57,856 nucleotides of DNA from positions 1-57,856 of the forward strand of contig JAFEAV010000035.1 of assembly GCA_018266215.1 (NCBI GenBank), in the 5' to 3' direction. The position numbers were made by a program, and so were the translations under genes. Below the pieces are notes generated by a model. That model worked only from the letters and a program-made list of their open reading frames with translations, searched no databases and was not told where the DNA came from. Positions 51,303 to 57,856 of the stretch are shown here, piece by piece. This DNA is from Cyanobacteria bacterium SZAS LIN-3 (GTDB lineage Bacteria > Cyanobacteriota > Vampirovibrionia > Obscuribacterales > Obscuribacteraceae). Each line of letters starts with the position of its first letter. The stretch's first letter is position 1.

Positions 51303-51332
51303 AAAAAGGCCGCTCACCTACGGGTGGGCGGC
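51303..51332 (-). terminator. Terminator of the FtsH-like/RseP-like operon
   Basis: Stem 51323-51332 with 51309-51318 (one G-T pair) is followed on the minus strand by five Ts (As 51303-51307). It could also act weakly on the plus-strand gene ending at 51273. Confidence 0.65.
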
Positions 51333-51462
51333 TACTCCCCATAATTCTTTTTTTGCTCAAGTAGTTGACTGGTCTATTACAATTTCTCAAAAGGAAAAAA
51401 CCGCTGGCTGAGCACTGTTCATGCCTTCGCCGGCGGTATCAGTCTTCTCCTTCAATCAGCGG

Positions 51463-52557
51463 TCACTCAAGTTGCCAGAGGCGTGCGATGTCCTTCCACA
51501 GGAGCACAAGGGCCAGGAGCACCATAAGCTGAAAGAAGGCCGAGGTCAGGGTATCTCGCCACCTGGGATCGACCGGCCGGCCGAGTATGGCCTCGATCGT
51601 AAAAAACATGATGTGGCCGCCGTCCAGACCGGGGATGGGCAACAGGTTCATGAGAGCGATGTTGAGGCTGAGCACCGAGAGCAACCAGAGGAAGCTGTAC
51701 CAGCTCTGATCAAAGGCCTGGGCGCCGATATCGACGATACCGACAATGCCCATGAATTGTTCATTCTGGGATGCGGGCAAAAGACCAACCGCCTTACCCA
51801 GATCCCTAAACATCGCAACCTCAGTCTCACAGGCAGTCTTTACCGCCTCAACCAGAGCCCGTCCGAGCGGATAACGGGTGTAGGTAAACTGCGGCCGGGC
51901 CGAAAGATTGACGCCGACGAGGCCGTTTTCATCCGGCCTGACCGCAAGAGCGACGATAGCACCGTCGCGCATTACCAGCACCGGAATGGCTTTCGCCTTA
52001 TCTTTGCTTGCGGCAAAGGCCAGGGGCACATCCTGCGCCTGAGTAATGGCTGTGCCGCCGATGGCGACAAAGACATCGTTTACTTTCAAACCCGCCTCGC
52101 TCCCGACCTTGATAGTGTCGCTGAAGCCACTGACGGCGGTGCTGTAAGAAACACTCTGCGCGCCTTTGACGGCAAAGAGTCCGGTCATGATCACTATCGC
52201 TACCAGCACGTTAACGGCCACACCGGCCAGACTGACGGCAATCCTCTGACTGACGGGAAACTTCCGCGCCCCGGCCGCTTGAAAGGCATCGTCAATCTCG
52301 GGCAGCAGGACATAACCGCCAAGCAGAATCGGGCTCAGGCGAAACTCGGTGCCCCACCAATTACCGAGAATGAGAGACCAGCGCCGGTAGCCGAAACCAA
52401 TACCGAAAACCAGGGCCTTGAAGCCATAGTAGCGGGCGGTCAGCCAGTGCCCAAATTCATGCGGCACGAAGATCAGGAAAACCATGGCCAGAAGCATGGC
52501 GGCAATACCGGGCAGGTGCGCCGCCATGTAGGCCAGAGCATTTTGCATTTCTGCCAT
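51463..52557 (-). CDS. rseP: RseP-like site-2 protease (M50)
   Basis: HEFGH at residues 33-37 in the first membrane helix is the zinc motif. A PDZ domain follows (about 115-200, with GLKVNDVFVAIGGTAI). Late in the protein LLPIPGLDGGHIMFF supplies the third ligand Asp. This is the layout of RseP, which cuts anti-sigma factors and signal peptides inside the inner membrane. AAGGAG precedes ATG 52557. It follows the FtsH-like gene with an 84-nt gap, forming an operon. Confidence 0.9.
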   Translation of the reverse strand: MAEMQNALAYMAAHLPGIAAMLLAMVFLIFVPHEFGHWLTARYYGFKALVFGIGFGYRRWSLILGNWWGTEFRLSPILLGGYVLLPEIDDAFQAAGARKFPVSQRIAVSLAGVAVNVLVAIVIMTGLFAVKGAQSVSYSTAVSGFSDTIKVGSEAGLKVNDVFVAIGGTAITQAQDVPLAFAASKDKAKAIPVLVMRDGAIVALAVRPDENGLVGVNLSARPQFTYTRYPLGRALVEAVKTACETEVAMFRDLGKAVGLLPASQNEQFMGIVGIVDIGAQAFDQSWYSFLWLLSVLSLNIALMNLLPIPGLDGGHIMFFTIEAILGRPVDPRWRDTLTSAFFQLMVLLALVLLWKDIARLWQLE

Positions 52558-52641
52558 TGTCGGCTCCTTTATTTTCTGTCCGATTTCCGGCCGGCACCCA
52601 GGAGGCGCCGACCGGCTAATGTTCAGGTCGTCAGGCCGTGA

Positions 52642-54777
52642 TCAGCGTTGCCCCTCGGTGGCGACAAGCGCTGGGGTGTCCAGACGCGCGTCGCCACCCA
52701 GGAGAAGAAAATTGGAACGCTTCTTGATCTCGGTCACTTCCTCACCATTGGGGCGGAAGTACTTCAACCACTGTTCATGGTCGAGGGGCTTCTTGATCGC
52801 CCATTTATCGAAGAGGGAGACGTACTCGTCGCGACGAATCGTGCCCTCTTTCTTCAGCACCGCGGCAATTTCGTCCAGCAGCTCAAGGCGCTGACGGACG
52901 ATGGCATCGGCTCCGTAGCGGCCGGCCAGCAAAAACTCGCCGATCGACTCGTCGATCTGCTCGAGCGAACGCTGGCTCTCCATGTACGGCTCCGCCGGAG
53001 GCGTCAGGCTGTTGCCCTGCCTTCCGTCGTCGCCGATGAAGATCGGAGGAATCTTCAGGCTGCGAGGGCCGAAGACGCACATGGCCGCTTTCAGGACAGC
53101 CAGCTTGGCCAGGCGACCGGCCATCTGATTGTCCCCGGAGTTGCCGTTAGTGCAGGTGCCGGTGCCGAAAAACTCACCGGTGTTGCCGGCCTGAGAAACC
53201 ATGAGCTTGCCGCAAATGGCTTCCCAGGTAAGCAGGTTTGCGGTGTCACCGTCGAGCGGCATCGCCAGCATCACGCCTTCCGAGCCGGTGCTGCGCGGGA
53301 TAATCGTGGCCAGTTTGGTCTCGTTGCCCCAGAAAGAGTCCTCGGCAAGGCGCCCTTTCCTCTGTTCAGCCAGGCTGTAGCGGAAGAGTTCTTCCTCCAC
53401 AATCAGGTGAGCACCCTCGTGATGCGAAACACGGTGGCGCACGGCCGGCAGACGCATACGCGAAAGCAGAGGATCGCCCAGGAGGCCGGCCTCGATCGCT
53501 TCGTAGATCAGCTCGGCGGGCAGCGGATTGCGCAGCTCACCGTACTTCGCATAGCAACGCACATGAATCTGCTCGCGCATCACTTTCATGATGTCGCGAC
53601 CGCTCATGCCCTCCGAAAGCTTGGCGGCGAGGTCCAGAATCTTGTCGAAGGTGGCTTCATCATCCTTGCCGACGATGGGAACATTGCGGGCGTGGATGCG
53701 GAAGATCGCCTTGCGGCCGGAAGTGGTCGGCAGGGGCACCTGAATGATGCGAGTCATGCGGCTTTTGAAAGCCGGATCGATCATCTCGGCAAGATTGGTG
53801 GCGCAGATAAGAAGGATCGGATAGCGACCCTCGATACCATCGAGACAGGTGAGAATCTCGTTCAGCGTCACGTCGCGTTCACTGTTGCCGGCATCCATGC
53901 CGCGCTTCCTGGCAATGGCGTCCACCTCGTCCATAAAGACAACGCAGGGCGAGTTTTTAGACGCTTCCAGCCACTGTTCGCGGAAGCGCTTGGCGCCGAC
54001 GCCGACAAACATTTCCACCAGACGCGTGGCCTTGATGGAATAGAAAGGAACGCCAGCTTCACCGGCCATGGCTCGAGCAAGCTCGGTCTTGCCGGTGCCG
54101 GACGGTCCCACGAGCATGATCGCGCGCGGAATCTCACCACCCACTTCCTCAAGGGTCTTGCGATCCCTGAAGAAAGTGATGATCGTCTGCAGCTCTCCTT
54201 TGGTCTCCGGAATACCGGCGATATCGGCAAAGCGCGTCTGAATATTGGTGATGGGCTTGAACTCCTCACCTTTCATCAGAGCGGCCGCGCCACCCACACC
54301 GCCTCGACGCGCCATCATAACGAAGATGACCAGGAAGGCCACGCTGGCGGCGGTAGAGATGAGGGTAAACCAGGGGATGCCCTCAGGCCTGATATGACCG
54401 CCCTGGCCGTCGTCGATGGCTTCGACGGCGACACCGAGTTCAAGCGCTTTATCACCGACCGTCTTAGCAAGAAAGATCGGCTGCACGCTCTTGATCGACT
54501 TATCACCGCATTCGCAGAAGACGTAGTACTGACCATTCTCATCAGCAGCCGCAAAGCGGATATGCGAATGTTTCGGGTCAGCAGCCATCGCATTCCAGAC
54601 GTCAGAGAGCGAACCGTCCTGAAACAGGCGTTCGACCTTCTGCTGCTTGGGCTGCTCAGGGTGAATGATGAAATACTGAGCGGCGCCGTACGCCACAATG
54701 ATAATCGTGCCCCAGAGCCAGAAAGACTTGAAGTTGAGCTTCCAGCCCCCGAACAGTCGTTTGAAGAAGTTATTCAT
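52642..54777 (-). CDS. Divergent FtsH-like AAA+ membrane protease
   Basis: Two membrane helices (about 20-38 and 137-155) flank an external domain. The AAA+ module follows, with Walker A GPSGTGKT (224-231), pore loop MFVGVGA and Walker B VVFMDEVDA (279-287). HEGAH (453-457) is the HExxH zinc motif. This is the FtsH plan: ATP-driven extraction and breakdown of membrane proteins. Two oddities stand out: the usual RPGRFDR second region of homology is replaced by DPAFKSRMTR, and the C-terminal protease half has little recognisable FtsH sequence. It is likely a specialised paralogue. GGAGAG precedes ATG 54777. Confidence 0.85.
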   Translation of the reverse strand: MNNFFKRLFGGWKLNFKSFWLWGTIIIVAYGAAQYFIIHPEQPKQQKVERLFQDGSLSDVWNAMAADPKHSHIRFAAADENGQYYVFCECGDKSIKSVQPIFLAKTVGDKALELGVAVEAIDDGQGGHIRPEGIPWFTLISTAASVAFLVIFVMMARRGGVGGAAALMKGEEFKPITNIQTRFADIAGIPETKGELQTIITFFRDRKTLEEVGGEIPRAIMLVGPSGTGKTELARAMAGEAGVPFYSIKATRLVEMFVGVGAKRFREQWLEASKNSPCVVFMDEVDAIARKRGMDAGNSERDVTLNEILTCLDGIEGRYPILLICATNLAEMIDPAFKSRMTRIIQVPLPTTSGRKAIFRIHARNVPIVGKDDEATFDKILDLAAKLSEGMSGRDIMKVMREQIHVRCYAKYGELRNPLPAELIYEAIEAGLLGDPLLSRMRLPAVRHRVSHHEGAHLIVEEELFRYSLAEQRKGRLAEDSFWGNETKLATIIPRSTGSEGVMLAMPLDGDTANLLTWEAICGKLMVSQAGNTGEFFGTGTCTNGNSGDNQMAGRLAKLAVLKAAMCVFGPRSLKIPPIFIGDDGRQGNSLTPPAEPYMESQRSLEQIDESIGEFLLAGRYGADAIVRQRLELLDEIAAVLKKEGTIRRDEYVSLFDKWAIKKPLDHEQWLKYFRPNGEEVTEIKKRSNFLLLGGDARLDTPALVATEGQR

Positions 54778-55200
54778 GACTTCTCTCCACAGTTAGTCGC
54801 AGCCCTCCGGGCCGCGAACGATGAAAGATAGAGGTCACGGACGACTATGTCCGGACCTGTACGGGTGTATGCAAAATTACTGCGCCACTGGCGCGCGCAG
54901 CTGCGTCAGGCAATAACCAGTTTGAAAGTCAGCTCAGCCTGCGGCTTCGCAGGAAATGGGATGCTGAATGGATGGCAGTGTAGTGCTGGTGCTTGAATGA
55001 TGGCCTGAAAAAGGTGAAACGGATATGAGTCCATACTGGGCAAAGGCGGCGCGGCAGGTCAACGTATTTCTTCAGCGTCGGCATTAAATCTGGCGGACCG
55101 CAATGGCGGAAATGGAATTCTTTCGTAGCGATACTGCACCAGAAGAGCCTGCACAGTTCACACCATGCAGGCCCAGTCTTTGACTTATTCGAGAACTAAC
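54778..55200. other. Intergenic region with one hairpin, no gene
   Basis: About 420 bases. GCCTGCA (55147-55153) and TGCAGGC (55166-55172) form a hairpin about 30 nt past the GH5-like stop on the minus strand and may end that transcript. The rest holds the FtsH-like promoter, which I cannot locate. Confidence 0.45.
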
Positions 55201-56607
55201 TCAGTGCGTACCGTCGGCGGTGAGTTGAGACCAGAGCTGTCCGTATTGCGTCAGCCCTCCATCGGCACCGTTATCACCCGGCAGAGTCAGATGATTGGGA
55301 TCGTTCCAGCCGGTGGCGGCGCCGTCCTGCAGCCAGGAAATGGCTCCATTGCCCCCGTTTGTTACCAGCTGCAAAAGTCCGCGGTCCGTCTGATCCGGAT
55401 TATTGGAGGCCGCCGGTGTATCGCCGGAGACACCGACCTCGCCCCAGTAGATGGGTGCTCTCACGCCGGTCTTCGCATCGGTGAGGTTGGCCGCCTGAAT
55501 ATTGCCGAGTTCCGACTGTACATTATCGAGCCAGTTAGGATTGCCAAAAGTGTAGGCATGGGCATCGATAGCGTAGTTGTAGTCGCGATTATAGGCGGCC
55601 GGATCCGAGAGCAGAGCGTCGGCCCCACCGCCGCCGATCAAATCAAAGGCCACGACCTGATTGGAACCGGCGGCACGAATGGCATCATAGGTGCGCTGTT
55701 GCTCCTGGACCACCTGCTGATTGGGATCGCCGCTGCTGTAATCAGGTATGGGTTCATTGCCGGTCTGATACATGACCATACTGTTGTCCTTCAAATCGGC
55801 GGCTAGCCGGCCGAACCACTGACTTTCGCCGGCATTATATGTAGGTATGTTGGGCTGCTGGTTGGCATCGGAATCATGATTGTCGATAATGACACCGAAG
55901 CCGGCATCGGTCAGAGTTTTAACCGTGCTCTCAACATCGGCGATAGACATGCCGTTATCCAACTGGCTGCCCCTGGTAAAAGCGCCGCCGCTGGGGCTGG
56001 TGGCCAGCCGAACCGTATTGACCCCGGGGAAATCTGCCCGCAATTCATCAACGACATGCTGCGCTCCCACGTTCTTGACGTATTCGCCGGTCACCGCCAC
56101 TCCAGCGATGAGCTGGCCGTTCAAACGAAGCTGGCCGCTGTCGGTCCGGAAGCCGCTGCCATCACCAGTAGTACCACCAGTGTTATCTGTTACTGTCGTC
56201 CCTCCGGTGTTATCTGTTACTGTTGTTCCTCCGGTGTTATCTGTAACTGCTGCACCTCCAGTATTGTCTACAGGCGGGCCCTGCTCGGCCGGCGGCTGGT
56301 TGTCCGGGGCTCCGCCTTCGGCATGACAGTGACCATGTCCATTACCGTGACCGTGACCATGCTCATGGCTGCGCCCGTGCCGGTGCCCCCGTTCATGCTC
56401 AGGCTGGTGATTGCCGCCCTGAGACGAAGAATCCGACAGCGTCACAGACGGCAAAAAAGAATCGGCGGTACTTTCCGGCGCACTGCTGGCAGCCTTCCAA
56501 TCCCGCGCCGAGTTTGAGTCCCAGGACGCGCCAATTGCCCTGTCCATAGAACAATCGGAGGCTCTCTCCGATGCCCTGCAAGCATCGGTATCAAACGAGT
56601 GGCTCAT
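55201..56607 (-). CDS. GH5-like glycosidase with His-rich, repeat-bearing N-terminus
   Basis: Residues 150-468 look like a cellulase-type TIM barrel: IIDNHDS (His243), the acid/base in TGNEPIP (Asn284-Glu285), DAHAY (His350) and the nucleophile in YWGEVGVSG (Glu390). These match clan GH-A, family 5. Ahead lie a His-rich segment (67-95) and about four copies of a 9-residue repeat DNTGGTTVT (114-147). No ordinary signal peptide precedes them, so the export route is unclear. ATG 56607 has GAGG upstream. The sugar substrate is not known. Confidence 0.8.
   Translation of the reverse strand: MSHSFDTDACRASERASDCSMDRAIGASWDSNSARDWKAASSAPESTADSFLPSVTLSDSSSQGGNHQPEHERGHRHGRSHEHGHGHGNGHGHCHAEGGAPDNQPPAEQGPPVDNTGGAAVTDNTGGTTVTDNTGGTTVTDNTGGTTGDGSGFRTDSGQLRLNGQLIAGVAVTGEYVKNVGAQHVVDELRADFPGVNTVRLATSPSGGAFTRGSQLDNGMSIADVESTVKTLTDAGFGVIIDNHDSDANQQPNIPTYNAGESQWFGRLAADLKDNSMVMYQTGNEPIPDYSSGDPNQQVVQEQQRTYDAIRAAGSNQVVAFDLIGGGGADALLSDPAAYNRDYNYAIDAHAYTFGNPNWLDNVQSELGNIQAANLTDAKTGVRAPIYWGEVGVSGDTPAASNNPDQTDRGLLQLVTNGGNGAISWLQDGAATGWNDPNHLTLPGDNGADGGLTQYGQLWSQLTADGTH
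56167..56274 (-). repeat. 27-bp tandem repeat, about four units
   Basis: The units encode DNTGGAAVT, DNTGGTTVT, DNTGGTTVT and a partial DNTGGTTG in the GH5-like protein. Nucleotide identity between units is high, so copy number may vary between strains. Confidence 0.8.
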
Positions 56608-56897
56608 GTATTGACCTCGCTTCAGTATGTATAAATTTCGGTAGTAACTCGGCCCGATGCCGACAGCGATTAGAAAATAACCAACAGGCGTGACATCAAG
56701 CTGACATTTAATTTGCGCCATGTCCCTGGCCCAGAGTTTGCCAAAATTGGATCGCACACTAATAAACATGAAGGCCAGCGATGCAGAGCAGCCCCATGCC
56801 CCGGCCTCGAGCGCATCGCCTACACCCCGGCCTCATTTAAACCACAATCAATAATTCAAACAACTACTCGGATTCAAATTTTCTGGAGGTTCGGACT

Positions 56898-57856
56898 ATG
56901 TCTTGGACAACAAACGACGCTACCAATGATGCAACCAGTGACGCCGCACGGGGGTGGGAGCAGACACAGGTTACATCGAACAAACTGGCCAATGAGTCAC
57001 CATTTTTGCAGGCCAATGCCAACAGTGACATGCATCGTTTTAATGTCCAGGGTGAGGCGAGATTTCGGGATAGCTCCGGGGGGATCTATCCCGAAATTCA
57101 GCCGGTCACCGTCGATAAGGATGGCGGCCGGGTGACCATAGACGCTTTCAACCGGGTGATACAGATGCAGGACGCCGCCGGCAGATGCTTCCAATTTGGC
57201 TACGACCCAAAATCAGGCGAACTCAACCGCGTCTACAATGAAGACGGCGTCTGGAAAAGAAGCGAGCACCACGGCAAATATACCGACGAATGGAAAGGCG
57301 AGCACAAGCAAAAATGGCACGGCGAAGTAACTGTAAACCCTGATGGTTACAGCTTCACCCAGGGCAATGAGCGTGTCACTTTTGCACCCAACGGCAGTCG
57401 CACAAAAGAATATTCCAGCGCCGGCAAAGTATTTTACAGCGACACAATCACCGCCGACGGCAAGCATAAAGTAATCGATAGCCGCCTGGGCACACCATCG
57501 GCGCAGGATAAACCTGTGGACAAAGTGGCGCCGATCGAACCCAAAGATCCGCACGCCGCCGACAGTAAAGACCATGGCAAAGAACAGCCCAAGCCCTCCG
57601 TGGACGCAAACGGAGTCGAAACGCGAAAGAGCGCCGACGGCACAACCGTGATCGACAGACAACACAACACGCAGCTGAATTACGACAGAGAAGGACGTCT
57701 CACCGAGTTCAAAGACCCGGCCGGCCGCAGAGTGGCTTTCAAAGACTACGACGACACGGGCAAACCGCATACCATCGAAAACCAGATGGGCACCTGGCAC
57801 AAGACCGGTCCCGATCTCTGGACCAATGATCGCCTGAATAAAACACTGCATATAAA
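56898..57856 (+). CDS. YD/RHS-like repeat protein, 5' part only
   Basis: The frame opens at ATG 56898 with GGAGG (56885-56889) 8 nt upstream and stays open to the window edge, 319 codons without a stop. The N-terminus is Asn/Asp/Ala-rich with no signal peptide. Later segments such as TVDKDGGRVTIDAFNRV and YDREGRLTEFKDPAGRRVAF resemble YD/RHS repeats, which build shells around toxins or adhesins. The C-terminus, where an effector domain would be, is outside the window. Frames on the opposite strand here are shadows. Confidence 0.75.
   Translation, partial: MSWTTNDATNDATSDAARGWEQTQVTSNKLANESPFLQANANSDMHRFNVQGEARFRDSSGGIYPEIQPVTVDKDGGRVTIDAFNRVIQMQDAAGRCFQFGYDPKSGELNRVYNEDGVWKRSEHHGKYTDEWKGEHKQKWHGEVTVNPDGYSFTQGNERVTFAPNGSRTKEYSSAGKVFYSDTITADGKHKVIDSRLGTPSAQDKPVDKVAPIEPKDPHAADSKDHGKEQPKPSVDANGVETRKSADGTTVIDRQHNTQLNYDREGRLTEFKDPAGRRVAFKDYDDTGKPHTIENQMGTWHKTGPDLWTNDRLNKTLHI

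Noticed and set aside
52648..54831. A 727-codon open frame on the plus strand opposite the FtsH-like gene.
   Set aside because: The minus-strand frame has Walker and HExxH motifs and a ribosome site. The plus frame is composition shadow.
1..57856. tRNA, rRNA, CRISPR, insertion sequence or prophage content.
   Set aside because: I looked for T-loop motifs, regularly spaced direct repeats, transposase motifs and phage structural genes and found none convincing. A tRNAscan-SE or Infernal run would be decisive.

Overview
The window comes from a GC-rich bacterial chromosome carrying about 51 protein genes on both strands. I see no rRNA, tRNA, CRISPR array, insertion sequence or phage gene. Many genes have Shine-Dalgarno sites (AGGAG/GGAGG), and several end in U-tailed hairpins. 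The gene style is an outer-membrane-type or otherwise complex bacterium rich in modular, secreted, TPR and histidine-rich proteins. I think of the non-photosynthetic Cyanobacteriota relatives (Vampirovibrionia/Obscuribacterales), but this is an impression from protein style and not a demonstrated assignment. The cyanobacterial HIP1 octamer GCGATCGC was noticed only twice, so HIP1 gives no support.

Layout. 0.1-3.7 kb: an M28 peptidase, a new-looking HExxH protein and a perfectly duplicated-domain protein. 3.8-6.6 kb: a copper-storage-like Cys-rich protein, a second Cys-rich membrane protein and a GT39-type glycosyltransferase with a TetR-like operator upstream. 6.7-9.9 kb: a four-gene operon (helical protein, PlsC-like acyltransferase, M50-like protease, UPF0114 membrane protein) ending at a clear terminator. 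10.6-16.7 kb: small MscS-type channel, leucyl aminopeptidase, APH-fold kinase, His-rich protein, membrane-anchored protein and a stand-alone receiver. 16.9-24.5 kb: sugar acetyltransferase, a two-gene operon of unknown helical proteins, DUF985 cupin plus AlkD-like glycosylase, a GNAT-like modular protein, and an ACAD10/11-type acyl-CoA dehydrogenase. 24.5-32 kb: DUF1444-like protein, membrane-TPR protein, permuted papain-fold membrane protein, two paralogous secreted TPR proteins, and a three-gene operon sharing a C-terminal YYxFRP module. 32.4-41.3 kb: Ni/Co transporter-like protein, a hydrolase/thioredoxin/GNAT-cupin operon, a lysozyme-like modular protein, a secreted Cys protein, a glycogen-debranching enzyme and a small membrane protein. 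41.6-54.8 kb: a helicase-associated-domain protein followed by a dense set of protease genes (CtpA-like, mini-S41, RseP-like, FtsH-like) with unknown membrane proteins. 55.2-57.9 kb: a GH5-like glycosidase with a His-rich, repeat-bearing N-terminus and the start of a YD/RHS-like protein that runs off the window.

The two most unusual signals are: (1) a dispersed palindromic repeat with core GCGATATCGC, found five times, three of them inside reading frames where it is translated in frame; and (2) the membrane-proteolysis neighbourhood at 44-55 kb, whose FtsH-like protein has a degenerate second region of homology and a HEGAH metal site and sits directly upstream of an RseP-like site-2 protease. 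Functions below are read from motifs by eye; no database search was run.
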